Shown here: positions 9,340 through 19,089 of the stretch, piece after piece
Numbering within the stretch: position 1 is the first letter of the stretch
Layout of the letters: every line of letters begins with the position of its first letter
DNA from: Acanthosepion esculentum
Taxonomy: Eukaryota > Mollusca > Cephalopoda > Sepiida > Sepiidae
Direction of reading: 5' to 3'
DNA length: 64,000 nucleotides
NCBI GenBank assembly: GCA_964036315.1
Contig: OZ038485.1
Span: 94,473,086 to 94,537,085 of the forward strand
The notes under the pieces: model-generated
Databases searched by the model: none
The model's input: only the letters and a program-made list of their open reading frames with translations
What the model was told of the DNA's origin: nothing
Position numbers and translations under genes: made by a program

Positions 9340-9720
9340 TTTAGGATTCATTCATTAATTTTAATGCCTTATCAACCTTTGCAGGTTATTTAAAGCCAGA
9401 AAATAGGGTTTTTTTTAGACTGTTGGAGTTAATAAGGGTTTTAGTGATACCATTCTTACTAATTAACCCATAGCTGAAGGGACAAAAGGTGGGTTTATAC
9501 TTTTCATAAGGATATTTGCGTGTAAGTAAATATAGCGAACTCAACGGGAATTTAAATTCGGTTGTCCAATTAAAAATTCCGTGTCATTATCCATTACACC
9601 GTCCACACATCCAAGCTTACAGCACCTGATATTTCCAATCGGTCACCCATCTAGGTACTAACTAACCAGGGTCGACCTCGCTTAACTTCGTTGATCGAAA
9701 AGGAACCTGTGTTTCAACGT
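9340..9720 (-). mobile_element. Chimeric 5S rRNA-tRNA SINE, copy 1
   Basis: On the minus strand the head (about 9700-9615) is the 3' two thirds of 5S rRNA: GAAGTTAAGCGAGGTCGACC, CTGGTTAGT, TACCTAGATGGGTGACCG and CAGGTGCTGTAAGCTT can be aligned to the 5S words AAGCTAAGCAGGGTCG, CTGGTTAGTAC, TTGGATGGGAGACCGC and CGGGTGCTGTAGGCTT. A tRNA-like part follows directly (GGTGTAATGGATAATGACAC ... degenerate B box near 9550), then a body shared with 30030-30395. The 5S C-box region is kept; it is not a 5S gene because the first ~35 nt are missing and the rest diverges. Confidence 0.8.
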
Positions 9721-9875
9721 GATATGACCGTAAGCTTGATCAGTTAGGCTGGGTAGCAATGAAAAAATGGTTAGTGATCTTGTAGGGAGGTTGATAGGTT
9801 CGCTAAACACATCATCTCGAGTCAGACTGTTCTAAACTTGTTAGATACCTAAGAGAAAAATAAATTTATACTCAC

Positions 9876-9964
9876 CTTAAAGTACCGCTGAATATTGTCG
9901 ATAAAAACATTCCAGGCACTCCAGGGATATCACCTAATGTGTCCATTACAAGTAACGGAAGTAA
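9876..9964 (-). CDS. SLC5-like sodium/solute symporter, exon 6 of 8 seen
   Basis: An 89-nt exon with acceptor CTCTAG before 9964 and donor GTGAGT at 9875. It encodes LLPLLVMDTLGDIPGVPGMF, then LSTIFSGTL and the first two bases of a Ser codon. The pattern P-VMD-L-D-PG-PG-F-...-FSG-LS is diagnostic for the SLC5 helix that precedes and begins the Na+-site helix in SMCT/SMVT-type proteins. Begins in phase 0, ends with 2 nt left over; joins exon 7 in frame. Confidence 0.93.
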
Positions 9965-10059
9965 CTAGAGGAAATTAAAAAAAAAGAAGATAATTTGAAT
10001 CGGGGAAGACATGGTTAACTATTTACCAACGGTCCCAAATGTTTTGTTTTAGGAGAGAT

Positions 10060-10890
10060 AGATAACATATTAGCATGGAATACATACTTTGGTAACATAT
10101 CTGATTTAGGTGGGGGCAGATAAGATGCCTTTCAAAAACTAAACAAAGTATTAAGAAACAGGAAGATTGCATTAAAAGCAAAGAAAAAGCGCCGAACTCC
10201 TATGTAAGATATCAGTCCTGCTATAAGGCAGTGAATGCTGGCCAATTCCCTCACAGATGATGTGGATACCTACACGCAAGCCACGAATCTGCCACTGGGT
10301 GGCATGACACTAGCGTTTGCCACTGGTCGGCCGCTGTCTGGCCACCGCCGTGTTCGTCTCGGCACTGGTAGACCGCTAGAGGCCCTCCGGTGGCCAAGCG
10401 CTGGCTGCCACCACAGGACCGTTTGGCATTGCCATCGGCAGCCCGCCAGCGGAACAGTAGCAGCTCGCGTGTAGGGAGACCTGAAACAAATATGATATGG
10501 TTCTACCGGAGGATGTTGAGAATACCACAGACAGAACATGTTAGCAGCGAGGAAGTTTTAAGTGAACCAAGAGGACACTTTTGCTTTGAATCAGAAAGAG
10601 ACAGTTAACATTCCTAAGGAAGAAGCCTTGGAAAATTTGACACGAAATTGGGAATAAGAAAGACAATTCTATCTCGGCAGTTGAAATTGTTTGGACGCAT
10701 AATGAGAGAAGACTTGGAGGTTTTGACACTTACAAGATATATTAAAAGCAAGAGGGGCATAGGAAAAGAGCGAGTATACTACCAAACAAGCTTGATGAAT
10801 GACATAGAGTCGGAGGGACAAGAAAGGGAGAAACATTTTTTAGAGCTATAAAGGATAGGAGCTTGCGGACAGTCATAATCGTGTGCGTGG
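10060..10890 (+). pseudogene. LINE remnant (YGSEC-W family) interrupted by GC-rich block
   Basis: The plus strand before 10260 reads in decayed form like VLLYGSECWPI, and from 10497 continues as MIWFYRRMLRIPQTEHVSSE, then KTILSRQLKLFGRIMRED, with stops and frameshifts. The family match in between is broken by the GC-rich stretch at 10262-10490. Inactive. Confidence 0.65.
10262..10490. repeat. GC-rich degenerate repeat block inside LINE remnant
   Basis: About 230 bp that is far richer in G+C than its surroundings, with imperfect internal repeats such as CACTGGTCGGCCGCTGTCTGG and GCACTGGTAGACCGCTAGAGG, and TGGCCACCGCC and TGGCCAAGCGC. It splits the LINE reading between the Cys-Trp box and WFYRRM. 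Open frames exist on both strands, as expected of GC-rich repeats; none resembles a known protein. Confidence 0.6.
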
Positions 10891-11178
10891 TATATTATAA
10901 AATCAAACAAAACAACATGCAAGATATCATCGAAGTGATAAATCAACAAAAAGGGAACAAGTCAGAAGAAAGAATAACTGATAGTATCGGTTGAATAATG
11001 CCCAGTGATCAAGAAACAAAATTCGCAATAAAAGTACATAACAACAACGTTTCTCTTTTTCCCTTTATGTTTAGTGAGACAATGTCCATTAAAATATTTG
11101 AAGTATCATTCAAATTGAACAATTTTTTATTGTGAAATTTATAAAAAGAACGATGTGTTAAATACTTTTACTGCCCAC

Positions 11179-11202
11179 TATATATATATATATATATATA
11201 AA
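11179..11202. repeat. (TA)n microsatellite
   Basis: A short TA run to the left of the palindrome at 11268-11395. Confidence 0.93.
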
Positions 11203-11204
11203 GA

Positions 11205-11392
11205 AATATAGTCTTAAAATGTGCTATATTTATGGGATAAAGTGCTCAATATCAGAGATAGAGCGTGTGTAAATTTAAAAGTGAACATAGAAGTCAACAC
11301 TTAGAGGCGACAGTCGGTTTCATGTCTGACGATTGCATCTAGCATGAAACCGACTGTTGCCTCTAAGTGTTGACTTCTATGTTCACTTTTAA

Positions 11393-11400
<8 letters not shown>
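11205..11400. mobile_element. Palindromic element, GTGAACATAGAAGTCAACAC family, copy 1
   Basis: The arms read AAAAGTGAACATAGAAGTCA and ACACTTAGAGGCGACAGTC on the left (11277-11313) and the complement on the right (11350-11393). The right arm includes CTGACGA, TTGCATCTAGCAT, GAAA in hammerhead order. To its left (11205-11275) lies the family's unique part, with GCTATATTTATGGGATAAAG and GCTCAATATCAGAGATAGAG. Related copies: 11440-11640, 11990-12195, 59415-59695, 61665-61770. Confidence 0.65.
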
Positions 11401-11441
<41 letters not shown>

Positions 11442-11643
11442 GAAATATAGTCTTAAAGTGTGCTATATTTATGGGATAAAGTGCTCAATATCAGAGATAG
11501 AGCGTGTGTAAATATAAAAGTGAACATAGAAGTCACTATAAGTAAATATAAAAGTGAACATAGAATATATATATATATATATATATATATAAGTATATAT
11601 ATATATATATATAAATATAAAAGTGAACATAGAATATATATAT

Positions 11644-11712
<69 letters not shown>

Positions 11713-11720
11713 TAGTGACT
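11396..11720. repeat. (TA)n tracts interleaved with short copies of the palindrome family
   Basis: (TA)n at 11396-11438, 11566-11591, 11600-11612 and 11634-11711 alternate with AATATAAAAGTGAACATAGA fragments at about 11512, 11547 and 11613. The element end has been multiplied together with its TA tract. Confidence 0.8.
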
Positions 11721-11950
11721 AGATACTAAAGCTTTGAATAGGACCAATGAAAGTATCTTAATACTAAAAAATGCCTATGTCTAAGGAACCTTTCGGCTAT
11801 CCTTTCTTCAGAGATCAATCGTTGGCGAAAACAATTTCTTTTTTTTTAATCCAAACAAGCACAACGAAAACATTTAGTAGACTACTGAGTCAGGGGAACG
11901 TACTGGCACTCGATTAAAAGATAAAAATCGTCTTCAATGAGCGTTTTATC

Positions 11951-11954
<4 letters not shown>

Positions 11955-11995
<41 letters not shown>

Positions 11996-12200
11996 TGGAG
12001 ACTGGGGTCGAAGCCGGACTGCAACAGTCTCTTCATGCTTCAACGTAGTTTTCAGTCGATGAAGATTGCGCTCAAAGTGGAAACTGACTGTTGCCGTTTG
12101 GTGTTGACCTCAGTCTACACTTTTATATTTACATTCGCTCTATCCCTAATATTGAGAACTTTTACCCATAAATATAGCTTACCATAAAACTATATTTTCA
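11955..12200. mobile_element. (TA)n plus decayed copy of the palindrome family
   Basis: After (TA)n at 11955-11992, the pieces ACTGCAACAGTCTCTTCATG and its near complement, GAAACTGACTGTTGCCGTTTG and GTTGACCTCAGTCTACACTT follow the arms of the 59415-59618 palindrome with about one change in six. The unique part (CTCTATCCCTAATATTGAGA, CCCATAAATATAGCTTACC) is in the same order as at 59620-59690. Confidence 0.6.
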
Positions 12201-12207
12201 TCGTATC

Positions 12208-12328
<121 letters not shown>

Positions 12329-12481
12329 TGTTAATTTGAAAGACTGTTTTTAGTGGTGAATATTTGTATAAAATATTGCCCAATGTGTGCAGGTTGGTGA
12401 TAAAAATGTTCGGTACACCTGAATATTACTGCCTGCATAAAATTCAGTACCAAACTGTTGAGAAAAATGTATATTTATTAT

Positions 12482-12493
12482 TATATATATATA

Positions 12494-12540
<47 letters not shown>

Positions 12541-12560
12541 ATGTGTATATGTGTATGTGT
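12482..12560. repeat. (TA)n(TG)n microsatellite
   Basis: A short TA run, then about 20 TG dinucleotides with a few interruptions. Between 12561 and 12925 I see no recognisable element. Confidence 0.95.
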
Positions 12561-12928
12561 AATGCCGCTGTGAGCGAAGGATAAAACAATTCACTCCGAC
12601 GTAGACACTTTATAGACATTTAGTCTAGAGTGTGTCTATAGTAAATTTGCGCAGTGGCTCTGAAAACATTTTGTGATTCCTGGCAGATCTATTATCACAG
12701 TGTGCGGATATCTACTAACGAAAGTGATGGAAAAAGGAAAAGACTCCAAAAGATATAAAAAAAAAAAAGAAATTGAAAAAGTTCTACAAAAAAAAAATTC
12801 AAATATCCATTGCACCCCTCGTTCGTGCGCATGTGTAATCATAGCAGCAAAACAAATTTAGCCCGACGAAATCCTGAAGGACGTAACGCGTCACAAGTAG
12901 AGTTTCTCCACCTTGTCAGACAATTTAC

Positions 12929-12930
12929 CC

Positions 12931-12972
<42 letters not shown>

Positions 12973-13000
12973 TGTTAATTTGAAAGACTGTTTTTTCAGT
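12929..13000. repeat. (TA)n(TG)n with duplicated flank
   Basis: The tract and its right flank (GGTGTTAATTTGAAAGACTG, then TTTTTCAGTGGT) repeat the arrangement at 12297-12357. Confidence 0.9.
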
Positions 13001-13039
13001 GGTTTGCTGATAGGGAGGTATTTAAGGCAAAGCACTTCG

Positions 13040-13085
13040 AGCGCTCAATATCGGAGATAGAGATAGAGATAGAGATATCGCGTCC
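13040..13085. mobile_element. Fragment of the palindrome-family unique part
   Basis: GCGCTCAATATCGGAGATAG followed by three AGAGAT repeats matches GCTCAATATCAGAGATAGAG at 11243 and 11486. A degenerate relic next to another long (TA)n. Confidence 0.5.
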
Positions 13086-13094
13086 AACTGCCTT

Positions 13095-13096
<2 letters not shown>

Positions 13097-13161
<65 letters not shown>

Positions 13162-13174
13162 GTATGTATATATG

Positions 13175-13266
<92 letters not shown>
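13097..13266. repeat. Long (TA)n with (TATG/TACA) interruptions
   Basis: About 170 bp of TA with a few TG/CA steps. All ORFs across it are Tyr-Ile repeats. Confidence 0.97.
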
Positions 13267-13270
<4 letters not shown>

Positions 13271-13368
13271 TGAATTGGACATAGCCCGACAATTTATTAA
13301 AGACATTTATATTATTTTAACATGTATCTATAAAAAGAACGTTAAACATAATATAAATGTCTTTATAT
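13267..13368 (+). mobile_element. Core-less version of the inverted-end element, between (TA)n tracts
   Basis: AATTGGACATAGCCCGACAA is followed by AAAGACATTTATATTATTTT and ends ACATAATATAAATGTCTTTA, so the ends AAAGACATTTATATTA and its complement are inverted. The right part (ATGTATCTATAAAAAGAACG, TTAAACATA) matches 2581-2625, but the tRNA-like core seen at 2435-2525 is absent. Both flanks are (TA)n. Confidence 0.6.
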
Positions 13369-13605
13369 ATATATATATATATATATATACGTTTGAGACA
13401 TAGTGATTGTTGAAAGATCAGGTGAAGATTTTAAATTTCTCTTGTGTAAATGAAAACTGGTAGATTTCAAACAGTGAATAGAATTCGTTCTGAATTAGCG
13501 TCAAGATTAATGTCTTTAATTTACTTATGTGTTTTTTAACTTAATTTAAGTAACCCCCCACACACAGGCGTGCGCACGCGCACACACACATCAAAATATA
13601 CGCAC

Positions 13606-13735
13606 CTGGTCAGATGCGCTGATCAAAGAGAAGGACTTTGGATCACAGGAACTGTAAAAGGCGTACATGATGATACCAAGGAATCCACAAAGAAACAAGA
13701 AGAATATCAATCCAGGAAAATTCAACCAAATGGCA
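13606..13735 (-). CDS. SLC5-like sodium/solute symporter, exon 5 of 8 seen
   Basis: A 130-nt exon with acceptor GTTACAG before 13735 and donor GTGCGT at 13605. It encodes AIWLNFPGLIFFLFLCGFLG, IIMYAFYSSCDPKSF and SLISASDQ, a membrane helix followed by the loop that in SLC5A8/A6-type proteins reads YY-CDP--...SDQ and leads into the LLPLLVMD helix (exon 6). The first base completes an Ile codon from exon 4; it ends in phase 0. Confidence 0.94.
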
Positions 13736-13838
13736 CTGTAACGACAGAAAAGAGCATTTTAGTTATTTACATGGAATCAAATTTTTTAAAACACCAGAAG
13801 TTCTTAAGTCAATATTAGGAGTGTAGAAAAGCCCATGA

Positions 13839-13986
<148 letters not shown>

Positions 13987-14538
13987 TCGGATGTTGTTTA
14001 TGCGTTTACACAATTTTCATCCGATTTCGATGAATTTTGTTTTTTTGTTTGATAGATAATTCTTCAGTACCGGTTCAAATTGGCTGGAAAAAATTACAAC
14101 CTTGAAAGTGAAAAATCGGAAAAACTGATTTTTTTTACACTTTGCGCAAAAATCAAAGGCAAAATTTAATGTCTGTAAAAAACAGCCTACAATCAATTTA
14201 GAGAGTTGAAATCTAACGCAAAAGATTATTAGAATTATAAAAAGGATATATATTATAAATAAAAATTATCGTATATTATTATTATGACGGACCAGGAAAG
14301 AGGTTCCATCCTTGCAAGATTGAGAGGGCAAAAAAAAACGGCCCTTTTCAGGGCCAACCCCCTTCAAATTGTTAACCCCCCTATTTGGGGATGTGTCTCA
14401 GTTTCACCGAGATGTTGTTACTTATATTGATTTCCGGGTGGAAAACTTAAACTGCTTCAATTAAACGGTAAAAATTCCCAGTAACGAAACACACGATCGA
14501 AGACGTGTTATACTGCTAGTATAACCCGTATACATATG

Positions 14539-14540
<2 letters not shown>

Positions 14541-14635
<95 letters not shown>

Positions 14636-14641
14636 TATATA
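14541..14641. repeat. (TA)n microsatellite, mariner target
   Basis: About 100 bp of TA. The mariner at 14642 is inserted at its right edge, using a TA as target. Confidence 0.97.
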
Positions 14642-15532
14642 CGAGGGTCATTCAATAAATAAGGTGAATTATTCGGTATAAGGATTTCTAATACAGATAG
14701 GAGCTTACTTTTTTTCTTTTTTTTTCTTTTACTTCTTTTTCACATGGATTTAATTTCTTTTGCAGATTAAAAAAAAACTTTGAGAGTTTTGGCGATTAAC
14801 AAAGATGGCCGACCAAGAAGCATGCTCCAGGATTGAACAGCGGTCAGTTATCAAGTTTTTGGTTGCTGAAGGGTGCAAACCAGTTGAAATTCATAGGAGA
14901 ATGTCAACTGTGTATGGTGCCACATGTTTCAGCCAAAAAAATGTCTACAAGTGGGCTAAATTGTTTAAAGAAGGACGGAGCAGTGTTGAGGATGAAGACA
15001 GGCCTGGAAGGCCTACAGAAGTGAGGTCTCCTGAGGTGATCGAATCAGTCAATGACCTCATTCAGCCTGACAGAAGGGTGACAGTGGATGACATTGCAAG
15101 GACTTTGAGCTTATCTGTTGGGACAAACGCAGGGGTCATCAGTCAGAAGGAGTCATCTTGCATCATGACAACGCAAGGCCTCACACAGCAGCCCAAATGG
15201 TGCAGACCATCAACGAGCTGGACTGGGAACTGCTCCCTTATCCCCCTTACAGCCCAGACCTTGACCCTTCAGACTTTCACCTGTTTGGTCCCTTGAAAGC
15301 GTTCACGAGAGGCACGAAGTTTAAAAGTGACGATGAAGTCAAAAGTGTTGTGAGCGACTGGCTGAGACATCAGTCCAAAGATTTTTACGCTGAGGGAATA
15401 CGGAAGTTTGTGCACAGATGGGAAATGTGTGTGACAGTGCTGGGAGACTACGTTGAAAAAAAAAAGTAAGCTTCTATCTGTATTAGAAGTCCTTATACCG
15501 AAAAATTCACCTTATTTATTGAATGACCCTCG
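14642..15532 (+). mobile_element. Mariner element with complete inverted repeats and an internal deletion
   Basis: The terminal inverted repeats begin CGAGGGTCATTCAATAAATA and end with the complement; they extend about 60 bp (to the ATACAGATAG region) and are flanked by TA on both sides (14640-14641, 15533-15534). At 891 bp it is about 400 bp shorter than a full mariner, because the middle of the transposase gene is deleted. Non-autonomous, but with intact ends it could in principle be moved by a transposase acting in trans. Confidence 0.9.
14805..15469 (+). pseudogene. Internally deleted mariner transposase
   Basis: Starts MADQEACSRIEQRSVIKFLV and keeps the N-terminal DNA-binding domain (VYKWAKLFKEGRSSVEDEDR, PGRPTEV, VDDIARTLSLSVG, to about 15122). 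The reading then jumps to another frame at VILHHDNARPHTAAQMVQTI, YPPYSPDLDPSDFHLFGPLK, and runs to a stop at 15467-15469. The first catalytic Asp (family WVTGDE-type box) lies in the lost part; the second Asp (HHDNARPH) and the third (PSDFHLF) are present. About 130 residues are missing from a protein usually near 345. Confidence 0.88.
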
Positions 15533-15919
15533 TATAAGCGAAAACGACCGACAAGGGAGACTTAATTTTTTTATTGAGTTTTTCATATTTAGAATTCTAA
15601 ATTCTAATATTTTAAGCATTCTAATTTTTTTCCGTTTTTCAGAAAAGAAATGTTTAAAAAATAATAAGTCTGAATAAGTCCTGGCGGATAAATTAAAATC
15701 CGACAATTATCTGATATTTTGCAAGAATTTCCAGAACAATGACTTTTTACCCGCAAAAAGACGCTGAATTTATTGTACTTTTTAACCAAAATATTGAAGG
15801 TTCTAAAATGGATTAAAAAATGAATTTTTAATGAAAAAATTCCCTAGTCTTTCCTCTTAATAATAATACAAATATTTTGACGATAAAACTAATAATGCTA
15901 ATTTTTAGCAAATTTTTGG

Positions 15920-16100
15920 AGGTCCAGATTGAATGACGAATGTATGGATCGAAAGTAAAATCTTAATGAAAAAAAACTAAGTTTAAATTTTAAAAAACAG
16001 CTTTTACAGAGTTACACTTTATATAAATCTGTTCAGTTTTGTTTTTTCACTATTCTTCATCTGTTCACTGTTCTTAACCTTTTCGCATTCGATTAATTTT
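15920..16100 (-). pseudogene. Partial duplicate of exon 4 and its upstream intron
   Basis: The block matches 20126-20325 in order: the exon piece GTCCAGATTGAATG, GGATCGAAAGT, then the intron pieces AATGAAAA, TTCAGTTTTGTTTTTTC, ATTCTTCATCT and TTTTCGCATTCGATTAATTT. The stretch that should carry the acceptor AG is deleted (CTGTAAAA reads as TAAAA on the plus strand), and only the first ~40 nt of the exon are present. A non-functional intragenic duplication lying about 4.2 kb downstream of the real exon in the next intron. Confidence 0.8.
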
Positions 16101-16324
16101 ACTACAAGTATTCCACACTTCCAAAGAAGAATCTGCAATATTAGTAGTCCTGAGCAAGCATCTTGTTTTCAGTCGCTCCCCCACCACTGTAATGTCAGTC
16201 ACTTCCCTGTGCCTTTTCTTTATAAATACTTTTACAGTATTTTTTTCTGATGAACTTTTCTTTATGCTATGTTGTTATCCGCCCCCACAAACAAATTGCA
16301 CATATGAGAACTAGTTAACACTAT

Positions 16325-16620
16325 ATAGAGACTTGAGGTATTATGGTGACTGCAGAAATGACTAGATGTAACTGTCATTTCTATGCTAACAGTTTCTTTT
16401 CTCGTACTTCTCGTTTATGGAACTCTCTCCCGGCTTAATCAGTTAAATTTGATCTTCAAAAATTTAAATGCAATTTCAATCGTTATCTTCTGTCTTCTAG
16501 ATTCATGTTCTTTCATTGTTCCCTCTAATAGTGTCTTTTTCTCATATTCTTTCACACTTAGTAACCCCTTGCGTCTTTTTTTTTTTTTTTTTTTTACAGT
16601 AAGGTTCACCCTGTACTCGA
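16325..16620 (+). pseudogene. LINE ORF2 C-terminal tail (jockey/I-like family)
   Basis: Plus-strand words MTRCNCHFYANSFFSRTSRL and WNSLPA (about 16357-16435), then NLIFKNLNAISIVI, as in 44960-45100 and 48030-48150, ending in TTTCACACTTAGTAACCCCT and a T-rich run. A piece of the same family further 5' (RRRICNISSPEQAS-like) lies at 16110-16200. Confidence 0.65.
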
Positions 16621-16624
16621 TGTA

Positions 16625-16870
16625 GAGGCTTACAATAAGGGGCAGTTTATACGGATAAGTGAGGAAGATAACGGTTGACTCTAGACTTGAACAGGTTAAG
16701 ATTATAGTGATCGATGAAACATACTCTAGAGAGCATGTTCTATACGGCAGTGGTTCGGGGTAAGAAGCTGTTCGAGTGGAACTTCTCGCCGATGGAACAC
16801 AGAGGGAATGTGGGTGGTCTGTTACTATGTATGTGGCATGGCGGGTCCTAGCCGTGAAAGTCATACCTGG
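16625..16870 (+). repeat. Dispersed repeat shared with 55870-56125
   Basis: Contains GATAACGGTTGACTCTAGAC, TTGAACAGGTTAAGATTATA and GAGTGGAACTTCTCGCCGAT. The reverse complement of 55870-56125 has the same words in the same order with about 20 percent change. No family assignment. The open frame at 16870-17091 next to it has no recognisable domain, and I do not call it a gene. Confidence 0.55.
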
Positions 16871-17335
16871 TGGAACCAGAAGATGCAGTTCGTCCGAGCA
16901 CTTTCCATGGTATTAACGATAGAGCAGCGAGAGAATCACCACATCCCGCCTGTGAGAGAGAGCTTGGAGTGTGGAAAATAATTCTTCACCTGCAAGGACT
17001 CGAAGACGCTTTTGAACTCTATCAAGACTGGAAAGTGAGGTCTGGGCAGCCCCTGCCCAAATATGGCATCAGTACTCCATTTTCGGACTGATCTGGCTCT
17101 TGTAAAGGTAGAAGATAGCATGATGGATCAGGTACTTACTAGAGCGGTACAAGGAGCCGATAATTTTTTATGTCTTTTTAGTGATGTCTTAGTGGCTTTA
17201 TTGCCTTGCTTAGGTTGAAATGATTTAAAAAAAATTATTTTTCATTCATTTGCGTACATTTCCTCATTTCCTTCCTCCATCAAATTGGCAGATATCTAAA
17301 TTTTTAAGTCGATTTGTTGGATCATTCAAATTTGT

Positions 17336-17560
17336 CATATTTAACTATGAATGCTACTGACCTGCATTTAAAAGCCAAATATTTAATTGACTGTTTTTCA
17401 ATCAAAATGTCGCACACAGCAAAATTGAATATTTGCTTGTGTTGGGTTTTCAAAAATAACACACTGTAGCAAATCTGGTAAAATATTTAATATCCTGCTT
17501 TTTATTTAAGTTTTTTTTTTTTTACTTCATTATAATGTGTGCCATAAGACATTCTGGTCA
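17336..17560. repeat. Left arm of a large inverted repeat (partner 19090-19600)
   Basis: CTGACCTGCATTTAAAAGCC, AAATATTTAATTGACTG, TTTTCAAAAATAACACACTG and TAAAATATTTAATATCCTGC recur as complements in 19600-19090. The spacer is about 1.5 kb. Either an old DNA transposon with long inverted ends or two inverted copies of one repeat; no transposase seen between them. Confidence 0.55.
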
Positions 17561-17854
17561 CTGAAGCAAAACATATACAGCGGATGTAATAACAGACGGT
17601 AAACCTTGTGCAATATAGCATGACAGAGACCAACCATAGTCAGGCCGCTTTTCATTCTCTTTGATTGGTTGCTCTATCAAAACCAATAAATATAGTCGAC
17701 ATTATTTACAGAGGTTTGACATTTTCTTCTCTCAAACTTGTTGATCTATCAAGCCTAATGATCATAGTTTAGTTTAATATTAACGCGATTTTGAATTTAC
17801 AGGTTTCCTTCACCTTCAAAATCTCGTTAACTACTCTACCAAGGCTAATGAGCC

Positions 17855-18045
17855 GAGTCAGTGTTTCACCCTCGACTAGGGAAGAGAGCCTAGTCACACT
17901 TGCTACTTAACTTATAGCTAGTTGAAGATCGGTTTTCAAAGGGCATTACCGTGAAGAGAACGAAAAAGTCTCAGTCAGAATTTGAACTCGGTACACAGAT
18001 TCCACTTTCCACATCAGTAACCATTACGCGACCTGCGCATCCATA
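17855..18045 (-). mobile_element. tRNA-derived SINE, TTTGAACTCGG family
   Basis: The minus strand has a tRNA-like B box (CCGAGTTCAAATTCTGACTG) about 45 bp after an A-box-like TAATGGTTACTGATGTGG, then a body with the GAGAACG...GGTAATGCCCTTTG words of related copies. Related to 24050-24165, 28560-28700 and 34895-35207. Confidence 0.55.
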
Positions 18046-18079
18046 TTAATTTATTCATATAAATTCTTTCTATATTTAT

Positions 18080-18325
18080 TTGCTTCATGCTCTATTTCTT
18101 TCTTCCTTTTTTTTTCTTTCTTTCTTTCTTTGTTTTTCTTTCTTAATTTATTTATCTATATATTAATTTTTCTTTATTCATTTCTTCCTTTATTTCTTTA
18201 TTCGTCTTTTGTTATTTCTTTCTCTATTCATTTCTTTATGTCTTTCTTTCTTTTTTCTTTCTTTATTTCTCTATTTCTTACTTTATTTCTTTCTTTCTTT
18301 CTTTCTTTATTTGTTTGTTTATTTA
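18080..18325. repeat. (TTTC)n-type imperfect microsatellite
   Basis: Degenerate TTTC/TTTA tetranucleotides over about 245 bp. The Phe/Leu/Ser-rich ORF across it is a repeat translation. From 18330 to about 19080 I see AT-rich sequence with no recognised element. Confidence 0.95.
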
Positions 18326-19089
18326 TTCTAGGAGGTACGCACAAACCGTCATACATCGGAAGATATTTAGGCCAAATTGAATTTTAACAGTGTCGGTCTG
18401 GGTCTAAAGATACTGAATGCCAGAAGACAAAAGTCGTCCGCCCACAACTACAATGCTATCATTTAATTTTCATAACGGATAAATAAAGTTACAAGAAATA
18501 CATATGGAAAAAAAATGGTACAATTAAAATTTTTGAGCAAAATATGCCGTATTTTTTAGTAATTACAGTGTACATATTACTGGCAGTAGATACCAAATAG
18601 AAATACAGAATTTTATAATTTAATATTTTTGTTTTAATTTTAAATAATTGGTTAATATTTTAAAGTAGTTTACTGCACAATTTACATATTAACAGTTCGA
18701 AAGCACAATATAGCATTGCATGCAGTCCGCTACATTAAGCGCACTTTTTTGTGTTCACCAGATAATTGTATGAATCTGTCAATAATTGCTTCTGCATCCA
18801 ATTCATCTAACAAATTCCTTTTCAATGGATAACATGTATGATTCCAAATTCTCCCCAGACAGCAAATTCCTTAATCTCGTCTTCATGATCTTTAGCTTTC
18901 AAAATGTCCTCTCTTATTGGACTTGAGGAACTGATAGTGTGCAGAGGACTTTATAAAATTCTTATTCCTTTTAATTACTAAAAAAGTTGTCTCTTTGTTT
19001 ATTTATTGCATTTTTATTTTATAAAAGGGGACCATTCCGGTAGTCTGGTCGGTTCAGCATTGTGCATGCAGGTTGGTCTGTTGTACATG

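Noticed and set aside
16870..17091. 73-codon ORF beginning MEPEDAVRPSTFHGINDRAA
   Set aside because: Adjacent to a dispersed repeat, no motif recognised, and on the opposite strand to the SLC5 gene within its intron. Too little support.
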